64,000 bases of DNA from an uncultured Clostridia bacterium (GTDB lineage Bacteria; Bacillota; Clostridia; Christensenellales; Aristaeellaceae), in assembly GCA_934621505.1 (NCBI GenBank), contig CAKTUU010000002.1, positions 73,334-137,333 of the forward strand, read 5' to 3'. A program made the position numbers and the translations under genes. Shown piece by piece: positions 51,148 to 60,809 of the stretch (position 1 is its first letter; each line of letters starts with the position of its first letter). A model generated the notes under the pieces. It was given only the letters and a program-made list of their open reading frames with translations. It searched no databases and was not told the origin of the DNA.

Positions 51148-51764
51148 TGGGCCGCCTCCACATCGGTGCCTACCACGCCCGTTTCGTCATGGCCCGGATA
51201 AACCGTCATTTTGGGGTGCAGGTGAAACAGGGTGCGCAGGGACTGTTTCAGCTTCATAAAGCTGCCGTCGGGGAAATCCGTGCGTCCATAGCCATGGGCA
51301 AACAGGGTGTCGCCTGTCAAAATGCCCTGTCCCTCCGGCAGCAGATAGCACACGCTGCCCTCGCTGTGGCCGGGAGTATGCAGCACCTGCAGGGGAATGC
51401 CCGCCAGCTCCAGATTTTCGCCCCCCTGCAGCAGCACGCTGGGCCGGGTGTGCACCACCACCTCAAAGCCAAAGGGAATGGACAGGTTTTCCTGAGCGTC
51501 TCCCAGCCGGCGCGCGTCCGCCTGATGCACATACAGCGGAACGCCATATTTTTCACACACTGCGTCCACCGCGCCGATATGGTCGCAATGGCCGTGGGTC
51601 AGCAGCACGGCGACAGGGCTGCGGCCCTCCAGAGCGGATAAAATGCGCCCTTCCTCCGCGCCCGGGTCCACCACCAGACATTGACCGTTTTCCGTATTTT
51701 CCACCAGATAGCAGTTGCTTTGAAAACTGCCTACAGGGATGCACTGAACTTGCAACTTTGGCAT
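51144..51764 (-). CDS. Metallo-beta-lactamase-fold hydrolase (glyoxalase II-like)
   Basis: The 206-residue product has the LTHGHCDHIGA zinc motif, VVDPGAEEG near the N-terminus and LHTPGHSEGSVCYLL, GDTLFAHGYGRTD and VYPGHDETGV for the remaining ligands. This matches the YqgX/glyoxalase II-like group of thioester hydrolases. It lies directly between dtd and hemZ, an order common in Clostridia. Confidence 0.93.
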   Translation of the reverse strand: MPKLQVQCIPVGSFQSNCYLVENTENGQCLVVDPGAEEGRILSALEGRSPVAVLLTHGHCDHIGAVDAVCEKYGVPLYVHQADARRLGDAQENLSIPFGFEVVVHTRPSVLLQGGENLELAGIPLQVLHTPGHSEGSVCYLLPEGQGILTGDTLFAHGYGRTDFPDGSFMKLKQSLRTLFHLHPKMTVYPGHDETGVVGTDVEAAQ

Positions 51765-51780
51765 AAAACGTCCTTCTTTT

Positions 51781-52230
51781 CTAAAACAGTTTCCGGGAAT
51801 CCAGCAAAATGGTCACGGGGCCGTCGTTCACCAGGCTTACCTGCATATCCGCGCCAAATACGCCCGTATCCACCCGTATGCCACGGCCGCGCCAGCCGGC
51901 CACCAGTTCTTCGTACAGGGGATCGGCAGTTTCCGGCCGGGCGGCGGCGATAAAGCTGGGCCTGCGCCCTCCCCGGGCGTCTCCCAGCAGGGTAAACTGG
52001 CTTACCGCCAAAATTTCGCCGCCAATATCTATCAGGGAGCGGTTCATTTTGCCGTTTTCATCCTCAAATACCCGCAGGTTGGGCACTTTCTCCGCGATAT
52101 AGCGCAAATCCTCCTGGGTATCGCCATCCTGCACGCCAATCAGCACCATAAAGCCCTGGGCAATCCGCCCCCTGACCTCTCCCGCCACGCTGACGCTGGC
52201 CTGGGTTACCCGCTGTACAACCGCCCGCAT
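51781..52230 (-). CDS. dtd: D-aminoacyl-tRNA deacylase
   Basis: The 149-residue product begins MRAVVQRVTQASVSVAGEV and carries the two DTD motifs: SQFTLLGDA and NDGPVTILL (GP cis-motif). It removes D-amino acids from mischarged tRNA. The ATG at 52230 is 20 bp after the relA stop, following the usual rel-dtd order in Firmicutes. Confidence 0.97.
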   Translation of the reverse strand: MRAVVQRVTQASVSVAGEVRGRIAQGFMVLIGVQDGDTQEDLRYIAEKVPNLRVFEDENGKMNRSLIDIGGEILAVSQFTLLGDARGGRRPSFIAAARPETADPLYEELVAGWRGRGIRVDTGVFGADMQVSLVNDGPVTILLDSRKLF

Positions 52231-52249
52231 AGGGGCCTCCCTTCCCGGA

Positions 52250-54442
52250 TCAGGTAGATCCGCGGTACACTTCGATAATGTCGCTGCGCTTGCGCAATTG
52301 AATAAACACCCGGTCCACCTGCTCACGGCTCTTGACCTGAATGACCATGGTAATGTTGCAGGTTTTGCGCTTTTCATCCCGCTTGGCGGACACGGCCACA
52401 ATGGGCACGTCCATATTGCCGATGCACATGGCCAGCTCGCCCAGCAGGCTTACATGGTCGTAAGCGATGATGTTGATGGAGGCGTTAAACTCGCTGACGC
52501 CCGCGTCGTTGGCCCAGCTGACCTCCACCAGCCTTTCCGGTTCGGCGTTAACCATGTTGGTGCAGTCCGCCTTATGCACGGTTACGCCGCGGCCCCGGGT
52601 AATATAGCCCACAATTTCATCGCCGGGCACCGGGTTGCAGCAGTGGGCAAAGCGCACCAGCATGCCGCTTTCGCCCTTTACATAGATGCCGTGGGTCGGC
52701 TTGCCCACATGGACCTGCGCGTCGGGCACCTCGTTCACCTTGGGCAGGGCGGGAGCCTCGGTCTTGCGCTGCTCCTCCATCAGGCGGCTGATCACATACG
52801 CGCTGGCAATGCCGCCATAGCCCACCGCGCCGTAAATATCGTCCAGGTCGCTGAAGGCGTAGCGCTTCAAAATGGGCTCGTAATATTCCGGCCTGGTCAG
52901 GCTGGCCAGACTGGTTCCCCGGCGTTTGGCCTCATGGTCCAGCATGTCCTTGCCCTTGGCCACGTTTTCGCCCCGCATTTCCCGCTTCAGGAACTGGCGG
53001 ATTTTGGCCTTGGCCTGCTGGGTTTTGACCACCCGCAGCCAGTCGGTGCTGGGACCCTTGGACGCGGAGGAGGTAATAATCTCCACCCGGTCGCCGGTTT
53101 GCAGCTCGGTTTCCAGCGGCACAATGCGGCCGTTCACCTTGGCCCCTATGCAGTGGTTGCCCACGCCGGAGTGAATGCGGTACGCGAAGTCGATGGGCGT
53201 TGCTCCCCGCTGCATGCTCACCACATCGCCCTTGGGGGTAAACAGCAGCACTTCCTCGCTGAAAAGGTCGGTTTTCAGGGAATCGATAAATTCCTGACTG
53301 TCCCGGGTATCGCCCTGCCAGTCCAAAATCTGGCGCAGCCAGTACAGCTTGTTATCCAGATCGCCCCCGGCGGACGCGCCCTCCTTGTAGCGCCAGTGCG
53401 CGGCCACGCCAAATTCTGCCACCCGGTGCATTTCCCAGGTGCGAATTTGAATTTCAAAGGGGAAGGGCATACGCCTGCCGCCAATGACCGTGGTGTGCAG
53501 GCTCTGGTACATGTTGCCCTTGGGTACGCTGATGTAGTCCTTAAACCGGCCGGGAATCTGGTTCCACAGGGTATGCACAATGCCCAGCACGGTATAGCAG
53601 TCCTGCACCGTATCCACCAGCACCCGCACGGCGATCAGGTCATAAATCTGGTCGAAGGTTTTGCCCTGCTGCTTCATTTTTTTATAAATGGAATACAGGT
53701 GCTTGGGCCTGCCGTCCATTTCGTAATGGATATGCTGGGCGTCCAGCTTTTCGCTCAGCTCGGTAATGACCATGCGGATGTTTTCTTCCCGCTCCACCCG
53801 GCGCATGCCCACCTTTTGGGCAATGTCGTGAAACGCCTCCGGGTCAATGTACTTGAAGCTCAAATCCTCCAGCTCGGATTTGATGGAGTTAATGCCCAGC
53901 CGGTGCGCCAGAGGGGCGTAAATATCCAGGGTTTCGTGAGCGATGGCCTTTTGCCGGTCCTCGGGCTGAAAGCGCAGGGTGCGCATGTTGTGCAGCCGGT
54001 CCGCCAGCTTGATCACCACCACGCGGATGTCCTTGGACATGGCCAGAATCATCTTGCGCAGGCTTTCGGCCTTTTGCTCCTCCCGGTTGGTAAAGTCCAG
54101 CTTGTCCAGCTTGGTAACGCCGTCCACCAGCTGGGCCACCTCGTCCCCAAATTCCTGCCGGATGGTGTCCAGGGTTACGCCGGGGCAGTCCTCCACCGTA
54201 TCGTGCAAAAAGCCCGCGGCAATGGTGGGCGCGTCCAGCATCAGGTCCGTCAGAATACTGGCTACGGAGGCGGGATGCATAAAGTAAGGCTCGCCGCTTT
54301 TGCGCACCTGGCCCTTGTGGGCGTTTTCGGCAAACTCATAGGCCTTTTTTACCAGCTCGCGTCCCGGGCCGGGATCGTGTTTTTCCACACGGGCCAGCAT
54401 TTTTTCCAGCGGCATACACTCGTTGGTAATATAGGTCAGCAT
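52250..54442 (-). CDS. relA: Bifunctional (p)ppGpp synthetase/hydrolase (Rel/SpoT family)
   Basis: The 730-residue product has all Rel domains in order: HD hydrolase (about 25-155: HPASVASIL, GFLHDTVEDC), RelA/SpoT synthetase (about 235-345: RFKDYISVPKGNMYQSLHTT, EIQIRTWEMHRVAEFG), TGS (about 385-445: LFTPKGDVVSMQRGATPIDF), zinc-finger/helical part (FAHCCNPVPGDEIVGYITRG) and a C-terminal ACT domain. Both catalytic centres look intact, so it should both make and degrade the alarmone. GGAGGTG precedes the ATG. It is 19 bp downstream of the acyl/glycan cluster. Confidence 0.97.
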   Translation of the reverse strand: MLTYITNECMPLEKMLARVEKHDPGPGRELVKKAYEFAENAHKGQVRKSGEPYFMHPASVASILTDLMLDAPTIAAGFLHDTVEDCPGVTLDTIRQEFGDEVAQLVDGVTKLDKLDFTNREEQKAESLRKMILAMSKDIRVVVIKLADRLHNMRTLRFQPEDRQKAIAHETLDIYAPLAHRLGINSIKSELEDLSFKYIDPEAFHDIAQKVGMRRVEREENIRMVITELSEKLDAQHIHYEMDGRPKHLYSIYKKMKQQGKTFDQIYDLIAVRVLVDTVQDCYTVLGIVHTLWNQIPGRFKDYISVPKGNMYQSLHTTVIGGRRMPFPFEIQIRTWEMHRVAEFGVAAHWRYKEGASAGGDLDNKLYWLRQILDWQGDTRDSQEFIDSLKTDLFSEEVLLFTPKGDVVSMQRGATPIDFAYRIHSGVGNHCIGAKVNGRIVPLETELQTGDRVEIITSSASKGPSTDWLRVVKTQQAKAKIRQFLKREMRGENVAKGKDMLDHEAKRRGTSLASLTRPEYYEPILKRYAFSDLDDIYGAVGYGGIASAYVISRLMEEQRKTEAPALPKVNEVPDAQVHVGKPTHGIYVKGESGMLVRFAHCCNPVPGDEIVGYITRGRGVTVHKADCTNMVNAEPERLVEVSWANDAGVSEFNASINIIAYDHVSLLGELAMCIGNMDVPIVAVSAKRDEKRKTCNITMVIQVKSREQVDRVFIQLRKRSDIIEVYRGST

Positions 54443-54461
54443 CGTTTCACCTCCGGTGGGG

Positions 54462-55196
54462 TTACATGTGCTTTACATAGGTATACAGCATATCGGTAAT
54501 TTCCGCCCCGGCGTTTACATACACCCGCAGCACTTTGGCGTTGTTGGACACCACGGTGCTGGTCAGCCTTTTGCAGGGGTGGGTAAAGCAGGTATCCAGG
54601 GTTTTTTTGTGCAGCAGGGTGCCCAGGCCCCGGTCGTTTTCCGCGTGGTACATGCCCATCAGCACCGGGTCCACCGTATCGGCGTCCTTGCGCTGAATGA
54701 CAAAAAAGCCGATGGGCTTTTGCCCTGCCAGCACCTCGTACAAAAACGCGCCGCCCCGCACCATGGTTTCCAGCCAGTTGGCGTAGCGGTTGCCGCCCTT
54801 TTCCACGCCGAAGGCGGGGTCCACCGCCACCCGGTCGCTGATAAAAACACCCTGGCGAATGTGGTCGTACACCGCCTGGCACTCCGCCCGCTCTTGGCGC
54901 TGCACCACGGAAAGGCCCCGGTCAAACCGGGCGATGATATCCGGCATATGGTAATTATCCCGGCGCACCATCACATGAAAGACGGTTTCCACAAAGGTAT
55001 AGCCCAGTTCAGTCATGCCAAACAGCAGCTGCGGGCAGTTGACCGGCATTTTCAGCGCCACATACCGCGCCCCCAGAGCCCGGATGCGTTCCTCCTCCCG
55101 CCTAAGGGCCTGAGGCGTATCGCTTGGCTCCAGAGTGATTTCGTAAGCCTCCACCCCCAGGTTTTTACGCTCCCAGTCCGCATGAACGGTTTTCAT
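54462..55196 (-). CDS. GNAT-like acetyltransferase
   Basis: The 244-residue product has an N-terminal half resembling the TDP-fucosamine acetyltransferase type (ALKMPVNCPQLLFGMTELGY, FVETVFHVMVRR) and a C-terminal GNAT core (FLYEVLAGQKPIGFFVIQRK, LGTLLHKKTLDTCF, STVVSNNAKVLRVYVNAG). Two-part proteins like this N-acetylate nucleotide-linked amino sugars in surface-glycan pathways, which would fit the linked glycosyltransferase. The ATG at 55196 lies inside the upstream gene (32-bp overlap). The substrate is inferred from context only. Confidence 0.8.
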   Translation of the reverse strand: MKTVHADWERKNLGVEAYEITLEPSDTPQALRREEERIRALGARYVALKMPVNCPQLLFGMTELGYTFVETVFHVMVRRDNYHMPDIIARFDRGLSVVQRQERAECQAVYDHIRQGVFISDRVAVDPAFGVEKGGNRYANWLETMVRGGAFLYEVLAGQKPIGFFVIQRKDADTVDPVLMGMYHAENDRGLGTLLHKKTLDTCFTHPCKRLTSTVVSNNAKVLRVYVNAGAEITDMLYTYVKHM

Positions 55197-56175
55197 CCCG
55201 CACCGCCTCGCTTTCCACAGGCTCGTTCTTTGGCCGGTCGCCGCTATGGGTGACGGACCGCACCACAAACTGGGGGTACCGGTTGATGCTCAGGTAAATG
55301 CGGCCGATATATTCGCCCACAATGCCCATCAGCCCAATAATGGCCCCGCCCAGCAGCAGCATAACGGAAATGGTGCTGGCCCAGCCGGCCTGCATATTGG
55401 GGTTCACCAGCTTGCGGATGATGGTTACCAGCGCGAAGATAAAGCCCGCGCCCGCCGTGGCCCAGCCAATGTAATTGGCCAGCCGCAGGGGTTTGATGGA
55501 AAAGGCGGTGACCCCGTTGGCCCACAGGCTGATGAGTTTTTTCAGGGTATAGCCGCTTTGGCCCTCCGCCCGGGCCCGGTGGTGCACCGGTACGTTGCAG
55601 TAGCGGCTGACGCTTTGAAACAGCAGCCCGGACACATAGGGAAAGGGGTTGGGATAGCGCAGGGCGCTGTCCACCACAAAGCGCTGGCAGGCAAAATAGC
55701 TGTTGGCCTGCAAATCCTTGGGCTGGCCAAAGAAAAAGTGGTTGCAGGCGGCGTTAAAACGGCTGCCCAGGTTACGAAAGCCGCTGAACTGCCGCTTGCC
55801 GTATTCGGCAAACACAATGTCGTAGCCCTCCGCCACCTTGTCAATCAGCGAAAAGCATTCGTTGGCCGGGGTTTGCCCATCATCGTCCAGGCAGATGACA
55901 ATATCGCCCCTTACCTGATGAAAACCCGCCATCAGCGCGCTGTGCTGGCCAAAATTGCGGGACAGATCCACAAACACAAGGCCGGGATACTGGCCGCACA
56001 GTTCCTGAAGGACGCGGGCCGTATCGTCCGGGCTGCCGTCGTTGACCAGAATGATCTCATAATCGTAATCCCGGGCGCGGGTTTGCAGGGTTTCGGTCAG
56101 CTCCCGCACCACGCCGCCGATGGTATGGGCGGAGCGGTAGCAGGGAATGACAAAGGAAAGCAGCGGTCTGGCCAT
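55165..56175 (-). CDS. GtrB/DPM-type GT2 glycosyltransferase
   Basis: The 336-residue product has the GT2 core (LSFVIPCYRSAHTIGGVV, IILVNDGSPDDTARVL, VICLDDDGQTPANE with the metal DDD) and two C-terminal transmembrane helices (about 235-260 and 270-295) ending EYIGRIYLSINRYPQFV, as in GtrB and related polyprenyl-phosphate glycosyltransferases. Such enzymes make polyprenyl-phosphate sugars used by membrane GT-C enzymes on the outer face. The two multi-pass proteins encoded at 60.8-63.8 kb are possible users. GAGGTG precedes the ATG. Confidence 0.92.
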   Translation of the reverse strand: MARPLLSFVIPCYRSAHTIGGVVRELTETLQTRARDYDYEIILVNDGSPDDTARVLQELCGQYPGLVFVDLSRNFGQHSALMAGFHQVRGDIVICLDDDGQTPANECFSLIDKVAEGYDIVFAEYGKRQFSGFRNLGSRFNAACNHFFFGQPKDLQANSYFACQRFVVDSALRYPNPFPYVSGLLFQSVSRYCNVPVHHRARAEGQSGYTLKKLISLWANGVTAFSIKPLRLANYIGWATAGAGFIFALVTIIRKLVNPNMQAGWASTISVMLLLGGAIIGLMGIVGEYIGRIYLSINRYPQFVVRSVTHSGDRPKNEPVESEAVRDENRSCGLGA

Positions 56176-56191
56176 AAGGCACCTCGATTCG

Positions 56192-57367
56192 TTATCTGGC
56201 GGTAATGCGGCGGGACAGGGTGCGAATCAGGTCGCAGCCGTCCCAGACCAGGTCAAAGTCCAGGGTATGCCCCACCGGCACAATGCGGTCAACGCCCGTA
56301 AGGCCCCTCTCCATCACAAAACGGCGCAGGCCGGCCGGGTCCATGCCGATGCAGGACAGGGTCTGGTATTTGCGCTTGACCACCTGTGCCAGCGGCTCCA
56401 GAGTGGGGGCGGCATATTCGGCAAAGAAGCCGCCCGGACAGCGGTACTGATCCACATCCGGCGTCAGGGAGGGCAGCTGCACCCGCACCGCCACGTTGTC
56501 CGGCATGGGCTGCTGTCTGGCCCCCAAATCGATGGCGGCCCGGCACGCCGCCGTCAGCTTGTCCACCGCCACCACCGGCTCAATGGTATAGCGGGACGCG
56601 GCATAGGCGTGCACCGCCTGCCAGAAGCGGTCCTGCGCGGCGGCTACATCCTGTCCAAGCCAGTAAAGCAGCCGGGGCGCGGTGCAGGCGTTCTGGTCGG
56701 TCAGATAGGTATCGTTAAAGAAGTCCTGAGCCAAGCGCTTCAGCGCCGCATCGTCCATGTCCAAAACCGCCTGAGAGCGAATCACCAGCAGACTGTAGCG
56801 GTCGGCAAAGGCCACCTCTACCGCGTGCTGCGGCAGCGCCGCCTGACGCACCCGACGCACGGTTTCATCGCCTCCCCAAATGACCCGGCCATCGCAGGCG
56901 GCGCTCAGGCTTTCCGTCTGGGCCTGATCCTCCCTTGGGTAGGTAAGCACGGTCACGTAGGGGGCCATGGCGCTGTGCCCGTCGTCAAGACACCGCTTCA
57001 TGGCGGCGCACACCAGACGGGTCTGGACAAAATCCCGGCTGGAAGCCTTGACCACACAGGCGTTGCCCGCCAAAAGACCAGCGACCAGAGAATAGGCAAA
57101 ATTAATGGGCACATTGCTGGGGGCAATGTGAAAAACCATGCCCCGGCCCATTCGCTCGTCCGCGTCGTCATAGGCCGTCTGCAGCTGCTTCAAATGGGCG
57201 CCGCGGCAAAAGAAAGCGAAGGTGACAATATCCGGATAGGCTCTGGCCTCCGGGCTGCGCAGCAGCAGGGCGCTGACATCCGCCAGAAAGTCCAGCGTCC
57301 GGGGGGCAAACACCGGCAGCGGCCGGGCGGCCTGCCAGTCGCCCCCGCAAAGCTCATTTCTGCTCAT
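56192..57367 (-). CDS. LuxC-like acyl-CoA/acyl-protein reductase
   Basis: The 391-residue product matches the LuxC/aldehyde dehydrogenase-type reductases: NADP-binding region with FHIAPSNVPINFAYSLVAGL and VVKASSRD, and the catalytic Cys228 in LTDQNACTAPR. LuxC reduces an acyl group, delivered as acyl-LuxE, to the aldehyde using NADPH. The ATG at 57367 overlaps the LuxE-like gene by 14 bp. No luciferase (LuxAB) genes are present, so the aldehyde has another fate. Confidence 0.9.
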   Translation of the reverse strand: MSRNELCGGDWQAARPLPVFAPRTLDFLADVSALLLRSPEARAYPDIVTFAFFCRGAHLKQLQTAYDDADERMGRGMVFHIAPSNVPINFAYSLVAGLLAGNACVVKASSRDFVQTRLVCAAMKRCLDDGHSAMAPYVTVLTYPREDQAQTESLSAACDGRVIWGGDETVRRVRQAALPQHAVEVAFADRYSLLVIRSQAVLDMDDAALKRLAQDFFNDTYLTDQNACTAPRLLYWLGQDVAAAQDRFWQAVHAYAASRYTIEPVVAVDKLTAACRAAIDLGARQQPMPDNVAVRVQLPSLTPDVDQYRCPGGFFAEYAAPTLEPLAQVVKRKYQTLSCIGMDPAGLRRFVMERGLTGVDRIVPVGHTLDFDLVWDGCDLIRTLSRRITAR

Positions 57368-58412
57368 AGGTATCGCTGCACCCCCTGATCTCCGCCTGCT
57401 TGACGCGGCCCAGAATTTCAAAATACCTGCCCTTGCGGCCGCAGGGGCAGTCGTCCTCGCCCAGTATACGGCCCTCGTCCTCCGTTAGCAGGATGTGGCC
57501 CGGATAGCTGCGGGGCAGCACGCTGGCTACCTGCACCAGCCCCTTTTCTCCCACATCCGCCAGCGAAAAATCCCCGGCCCGGCGAATGGCGATATCCGAC
57601 CACACAGGCGCGTGAAGATGGCCGCATTCGCACTCCATATAAACGGCGCCGGTCTGCTCTACCATGCCGTAATAATTATGCACCCGGGTCAGGCCGCAGG
57701 TCTGCAAAAGCTCCTGCTGAAACTGCCGGGTGGTGATGTGCTGGTCCGCCAGCTTTTTCCACCCGCCCCCATGCACCAGCACGCCCCGGCTCAAATCGGG
57801 ATGATACCCGGTTTTGCGCAGCTGGGCGCAAAAATGCTGCCAAATCATAAACGTAAAGCCAAACAGGAAAATGTCCTCTCCCTGATGCTTGTCCAGAAAG
57901 GCTTTCAGCCCTTTCACATCCAGCTGCATATTTTCATCCAGAGCGTACATTTTGTCCCGGCCAAACAGGCTGAAGCCCAAAATACCCGCTCCACGGGCGC
58001 TGAACATGGCCCGGTTTTTGATAACGGCGCTGGTATCCAGAATAATCATGGGCAGGCGCTGCCTGCCCAGAAACTCTGCCATAATGCGGCTGAGCACCCG
58101 GCTTTGCAGGGCGCTGGTTTCCCGGTCCAGAAAAATGCGGCTGACCTGCTGGCCCGTTGTGCCGGAGGACGTCATGGTGCGGTGCAGGGCTTCCTGGGGC
58201 ACGCTTTTCAGGCTGTATTCCTTAAACAGGCGCACCGGCAGAAAGGGCAGTCCGTCCATGGCCCAGCCATCCGCTATGCGGGCGTATTCCGGGCAGTGCT
58301 GCCTGTGAAAGGCCGTCAGCTCCGCCAGTTCCGCGTTCAAAAACGCCTGCTTGCGTTCCCGCGCCCAGTCGTAGACCGGCAGGTTGGGCAATTCGTTTGG
58401 GTCAAACAACAT
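57354..58412 (-). CDS. LuxE-like acyl-protein synthetase/acyl carrier
   Basis: The 352-residue product fits the LuxE family: an AMP-binding-type SSGTTGQQVSRI loop, the HGGGWKKLA motif, VHNYYGMVEQTGAVY and the C-terminal GCSD with Cys345, the position that carries the acyl thioester in LuxE. It should activate a fatty acid and pass it to the LuxC-like reductase encoded next. It overlaps the upstream ligase gene by 11 bp and the LuxC-like gene by 14 bp. Confidence 0.9.
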   Translation of the reverse strand: MLFDPNELPNLPVYDWARERKQAFLNAELAELTAFHRQHCPEYARIADGWAMDGLPFLPVRLFKEYSLKSVPQEALHRTMTSSGTTGQQVSRIFLDRETSALQSRVLSRIMAEFLGRQRLPMIILDTSAVIKNRAMFSARGAGILGFSLFGRDKMYALDENMQLDVKGLKAFLDKHQGEDIFLFGFTFMIWQHFCAQLRKTGYHPDLSRGVLVHGGGWKKLADQHITTRQFQQELLQTCGLTRVHNYYGMVEQTGAVYMECECGHLHAPVWSDIAIRRAGDFSLADVGEKGLVQVASVLPRSYPGHILLTEDEGRILGEDDCPCGRKGRYFEILGRVKQAEIRGCSDTYEQK

Positions 58413-59808
58413 ACTTTTCCAGCTCCCGGTACAGGGTTTTACCTGCGTCGTTTTTGGGAATGGCGTCCAGATGCAGGGTGGCAAAGCCGCTCTGGTTCAG
58501 GCCTGTTTTTTCGGACAGCCACTGGCGCATGGCGGGCAGATCCTTTTCACGGGTGGAAAAAATCACCAGATGGTCGTCCTTGCCGCCGCAGGCGCATTCG
58601 CCCTCCGGGAAGGCGGCCTTCAGCATACGCTCCACCTCGTCCAGGTTAACCCGGTTGCCAAACAGCTTCAGGAAACGCTTTTTGCGGCCTACGATGGTAT
58701 AATACCCATCCTCGTCCACCTGCGCCATATCGCCGGTTTCCAAAACGCCCCCCCGCTCGTCGCCCCTGGCCAGATCGGCAGCGCACTGGGCGTAGCCCAT
58801 GGTTACGTTGGGACCGTAATACCGCAGTTCGCCGGTCACATGGGGGGCGGTAATCAGGCTGCCGTCGGCGTCGATCAGCTCAAAGCGGCCGCCGGGAATG
58901 GCAACGCCCATGCTGCCGCACTTTTCCAAGCTGTGTTCCCAGGGCAGGTAGCCCATGCGGGCGGTGGCCTCGCACTGACCGTACATCACGATGAACTGGC
59001 GGCCCGTCTGCTGGCACCACTGGGCCATTTTCCGGTGCAGCTCCGGCTGCAGTTTGCCGCCGGCCTGGGTCATGGTGCGCAGGGTGGGCAAATCCATACG
59101 GGTAAAGCGCATACGGTCCAGCATTTCATAGGTATAGGGAACGCCGCCAAAGCTGGTGGCTCCTTCCCGGCGGAAGAAGTCCCAAAACTCCCGCTGGGCA
59201 ATGCCCTTGTCCGTCAGCAGGATGGCAGCGCCCACATCCAGATGGGTGTTGATGATGCTGAGCCCATAGGTGTACTGCATGGGCAGGGTGGTAATGGGCC
59301 GCTCAGCCGCCGTCAGGGACAGATACTGCACAATGCTGTCTGTATTGGCGCGAATATTATCGCGGCTTTGACGGACAAATTTGGGGCTGCCGGTGGAGCC
59401 GCTGGTGGTCAGCAGCAGCGCCAGATCCTGATGGATGGCGGTTTCCGCGCCAAAGGGCGTTTTCAGCAGCTGATAACCAAAGCGGCTGTACACGCTTTCG
59501 CAGTCGTCCCAGACAAAACCGTCGGGGGCCCACAGGTAGGCGGGGCGGTAAACGCTGTATAAATCCCGCAGTTGTTCCGCGTCGATATGGGCGCTGAGCA
59601 TGGCGGGCACAATGCCCCCTTCCAGAAAGCCCGCGTAGCCCAAAAAGCTGCCCAAGGTATTTTCGCACAGGCTGAATACCAAACACTTTCCCCCGGCGGC
59701 GGAGCAAAGGGACCGGCTTTCCTTGGCCAGCTGGGCATAGCTGAGCTGCGCGCCGTATTCGTCCTTAACGGCGATGGCGTCGCCAAAACGGTTAAATCTC
59801 CACATCAT
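58402..59808 (-). CDS. AMP-forming acyl ligase (acyl-ACP or acyl-CoA synthetase type)
   Basis: The 468-residue ANL enzyme has the phosphate loop LLLTTSGSTGSPKFV, YGQCEATARMGYLP, the ETGDMAQVDEDGYYTIVGR hinge region, the GNRVNLDEVE core and the C-terminal catalytic Lys segment IPKNDAGKTLYREL. Next to an acyl carrier protein gene, it most likely loads that ACP with a carboxylic acid. I chose the first of two adjacent ATGs (59808), with AAAGGAG upstream; this gives a 17-bp overlap with the ACP gene. Confidence 0.9.
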   Translation of the reverse strand: MMWRFNRFGDAIAVKDEYGAQLSYAQLAKESRSLCSAAGGKCLVFSLCENTLGSFLGYAGFLEGGIVPAMLSAHIDAEQLRDLYSVYRPAYLWAPDGFVWDDCESVYSRFGYQLLKTPFGAETAIHQDLALLLTTSGSTGSPKFVRQSRDNIRANTDSIVQYLSLTAAERPITTLPMQYTYGLSIINTHLDVGAAILLTDKGIAQREFWDFFRREGATSFGGVPYTYEMLDRMRFTRMDLPTLRTMTQAGGKLQPELHRKMAQWCQQTGRQFIVMYGQCEATARMGYLPWEHSLEKCGSMGVAIPGGRFELIDADGSLITAPHVTGELRYYGPNVTMGYAQCAADLARGDERGGVLETGDMAQVDEDGYYTIVGRKKRFLKLFGNRVNLDEVERMLKAAFPEGECACGGKDDHLVIFSTREKDLPAMRQWLSEKTGLNQSGFATLHLDAIPKNDAGKTLYRELEKYVV

Positions 59809-60028
59809 ACTTGCGAAGAATCTCCTTTCCCTTTTCAAAAGAGCTCAGGTCGATGATATCGTCCATATCCACCATGATGTCAAAAGCGTCCTCCAGGGCG
59901 GCGATCAGCTTCATATGGCCTACGCTGTCCCACTGGTCGCTTTCGCCGTATTTGAGCGTCTCCACCTGACCGGCGGCCACCTCCAGCGAGTCTACAAACG
60001 CCTGCACATACTTTTCCAGATTGGTCAT
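59792..60028 (-). CDS. Acyl carrier protein
   Basis: The 78-residue four-helix protein has the phosphopantetheine site Ser35 in WDSVGHMKLIAALED. The site reads DSVGHM rather than the DSLDxV of fatty-acid ACPs, so it is a dedicated carrier for this cluster rather than the housekeeping AcpP. AAAGGATG precedes the ATG at 60028. Confidence 0.92.
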   Translation of the reverse strand: MTNLEKYVQAFVDSLEVAAGQVETLKYGESDQWDSVGHMKLIAALEDAFDIMVDMDDIIDLSSFEKGKEILRKYDVEI

Positions 60029-60065
60029 GGGTAAATCATCCTTTCTATGTATGATGGAAGTCGCG

Positions 60066-60809
60066 TTATAAAATACCGCCGTCCACGCGCCAGGTCTGCC
60101 CCGTTACATAGGAGGCCCGGTCGCTGGCCAGGAAGGCCGCCACGTTGGCAATTTCCTCCGGGCGGGCCTTGCGGTGCATCAAAATGTTGTCCAGCTGCTG
60201 CCGGGTCACCTTGTCGCTAAGGCCCCGCACCAGGTCGGTATCGGTAAAGCCGGGGGCTACCGCGTTAACCCGGATGCCCACGCTGACCAGCTCACGGGCC
60301 ATCTTTTTGGTGGCGGCAATCACCGCTGCCTTGGAGGCGGAGTAATCCAGCCGGCTGTCCCCGTCCAGACCCGCGATGCTGGCGATGTTCACCACAGCGC
60401 CTTCATGGTTTCGGGCCATCAGGCGGGTAGCCAGACGGCTTACCTCCACCATGCCAAAGAAGTTCACGTCAAAAATCCGGCGCATGTCGCTTTCCGCGGT
60501 CATCTGGAACATGCGGTCCTCGCCCATAATCCCGGCGTTGTTAACCAGAATGTGCAGGGGCTGCCTGTCCGCCATTACCTGTTTAAAGGACGCCTTGATT
60601 TCCTCCGTTACGGCCACATCGCAGTAAACCGGCCTGATCCACACCCCGTACCGGTCCGCCAGTTCCCGGCAGCGCGCCTCAAAGGCCGAATCCTGCCGGC
60701 GGGCAAAGGCCCACACATTCGCGCCTTCCTGGGCGAAGGTTTCCAGCATGGCCGCGCCAATGCCCCGGGCCGTGCCGGTAATGAGGGCGTTTTTATTCTG
60801 CAGCAGCAT
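60066..60809 (-). CDS. Short-chain dehydrogenase/reductase (FabG-like)
   Basis: The 247-residue SDR has the TGTARGIG cofactor loop, NNAG, catalytic Ser in NIASIAG, YSASK (Tyr-x3-Lys) and the C-terminal YVTGQTWRVDGG typical of 3-oxoacyl-ACP reductases. Beside an ACP and acyl ligase it probably reduces an ACP-bound keto group, although a sugar substrate is possible. GAGGAGG precedes the ATG at 60809. It overlaps the membrane protein gene upstream by 17 bp. Confidence 0.93.
   Translation of the reverse strand: MLLQNKNALITGTARGIGAAMLETFAQEGANVWAFARRQDSAFEARCRELADRYGVWIRPVYCDVAVTEEIKASFKQVMADRQPLHILVNNAGIMGEDRMFQMTAESDMRRIFDVNFFGMVEVSRLATRLMARNHEGAVVNIASIAGLDGDSRLDYSASKAAVIAATKKMARELVSVGIRVNAVAPGFTDTDLVRGLSDKVTRQQLDNILMHRKARPEEIANVAAFLASDRASYVTGQTWRVDGGIL

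Noticed and set aside
52298..54499. A 733-codon plus-strand frame
   Set aside because: It is the mirror of relA, which has complete HD, synthetase, TGS and ACT domains.
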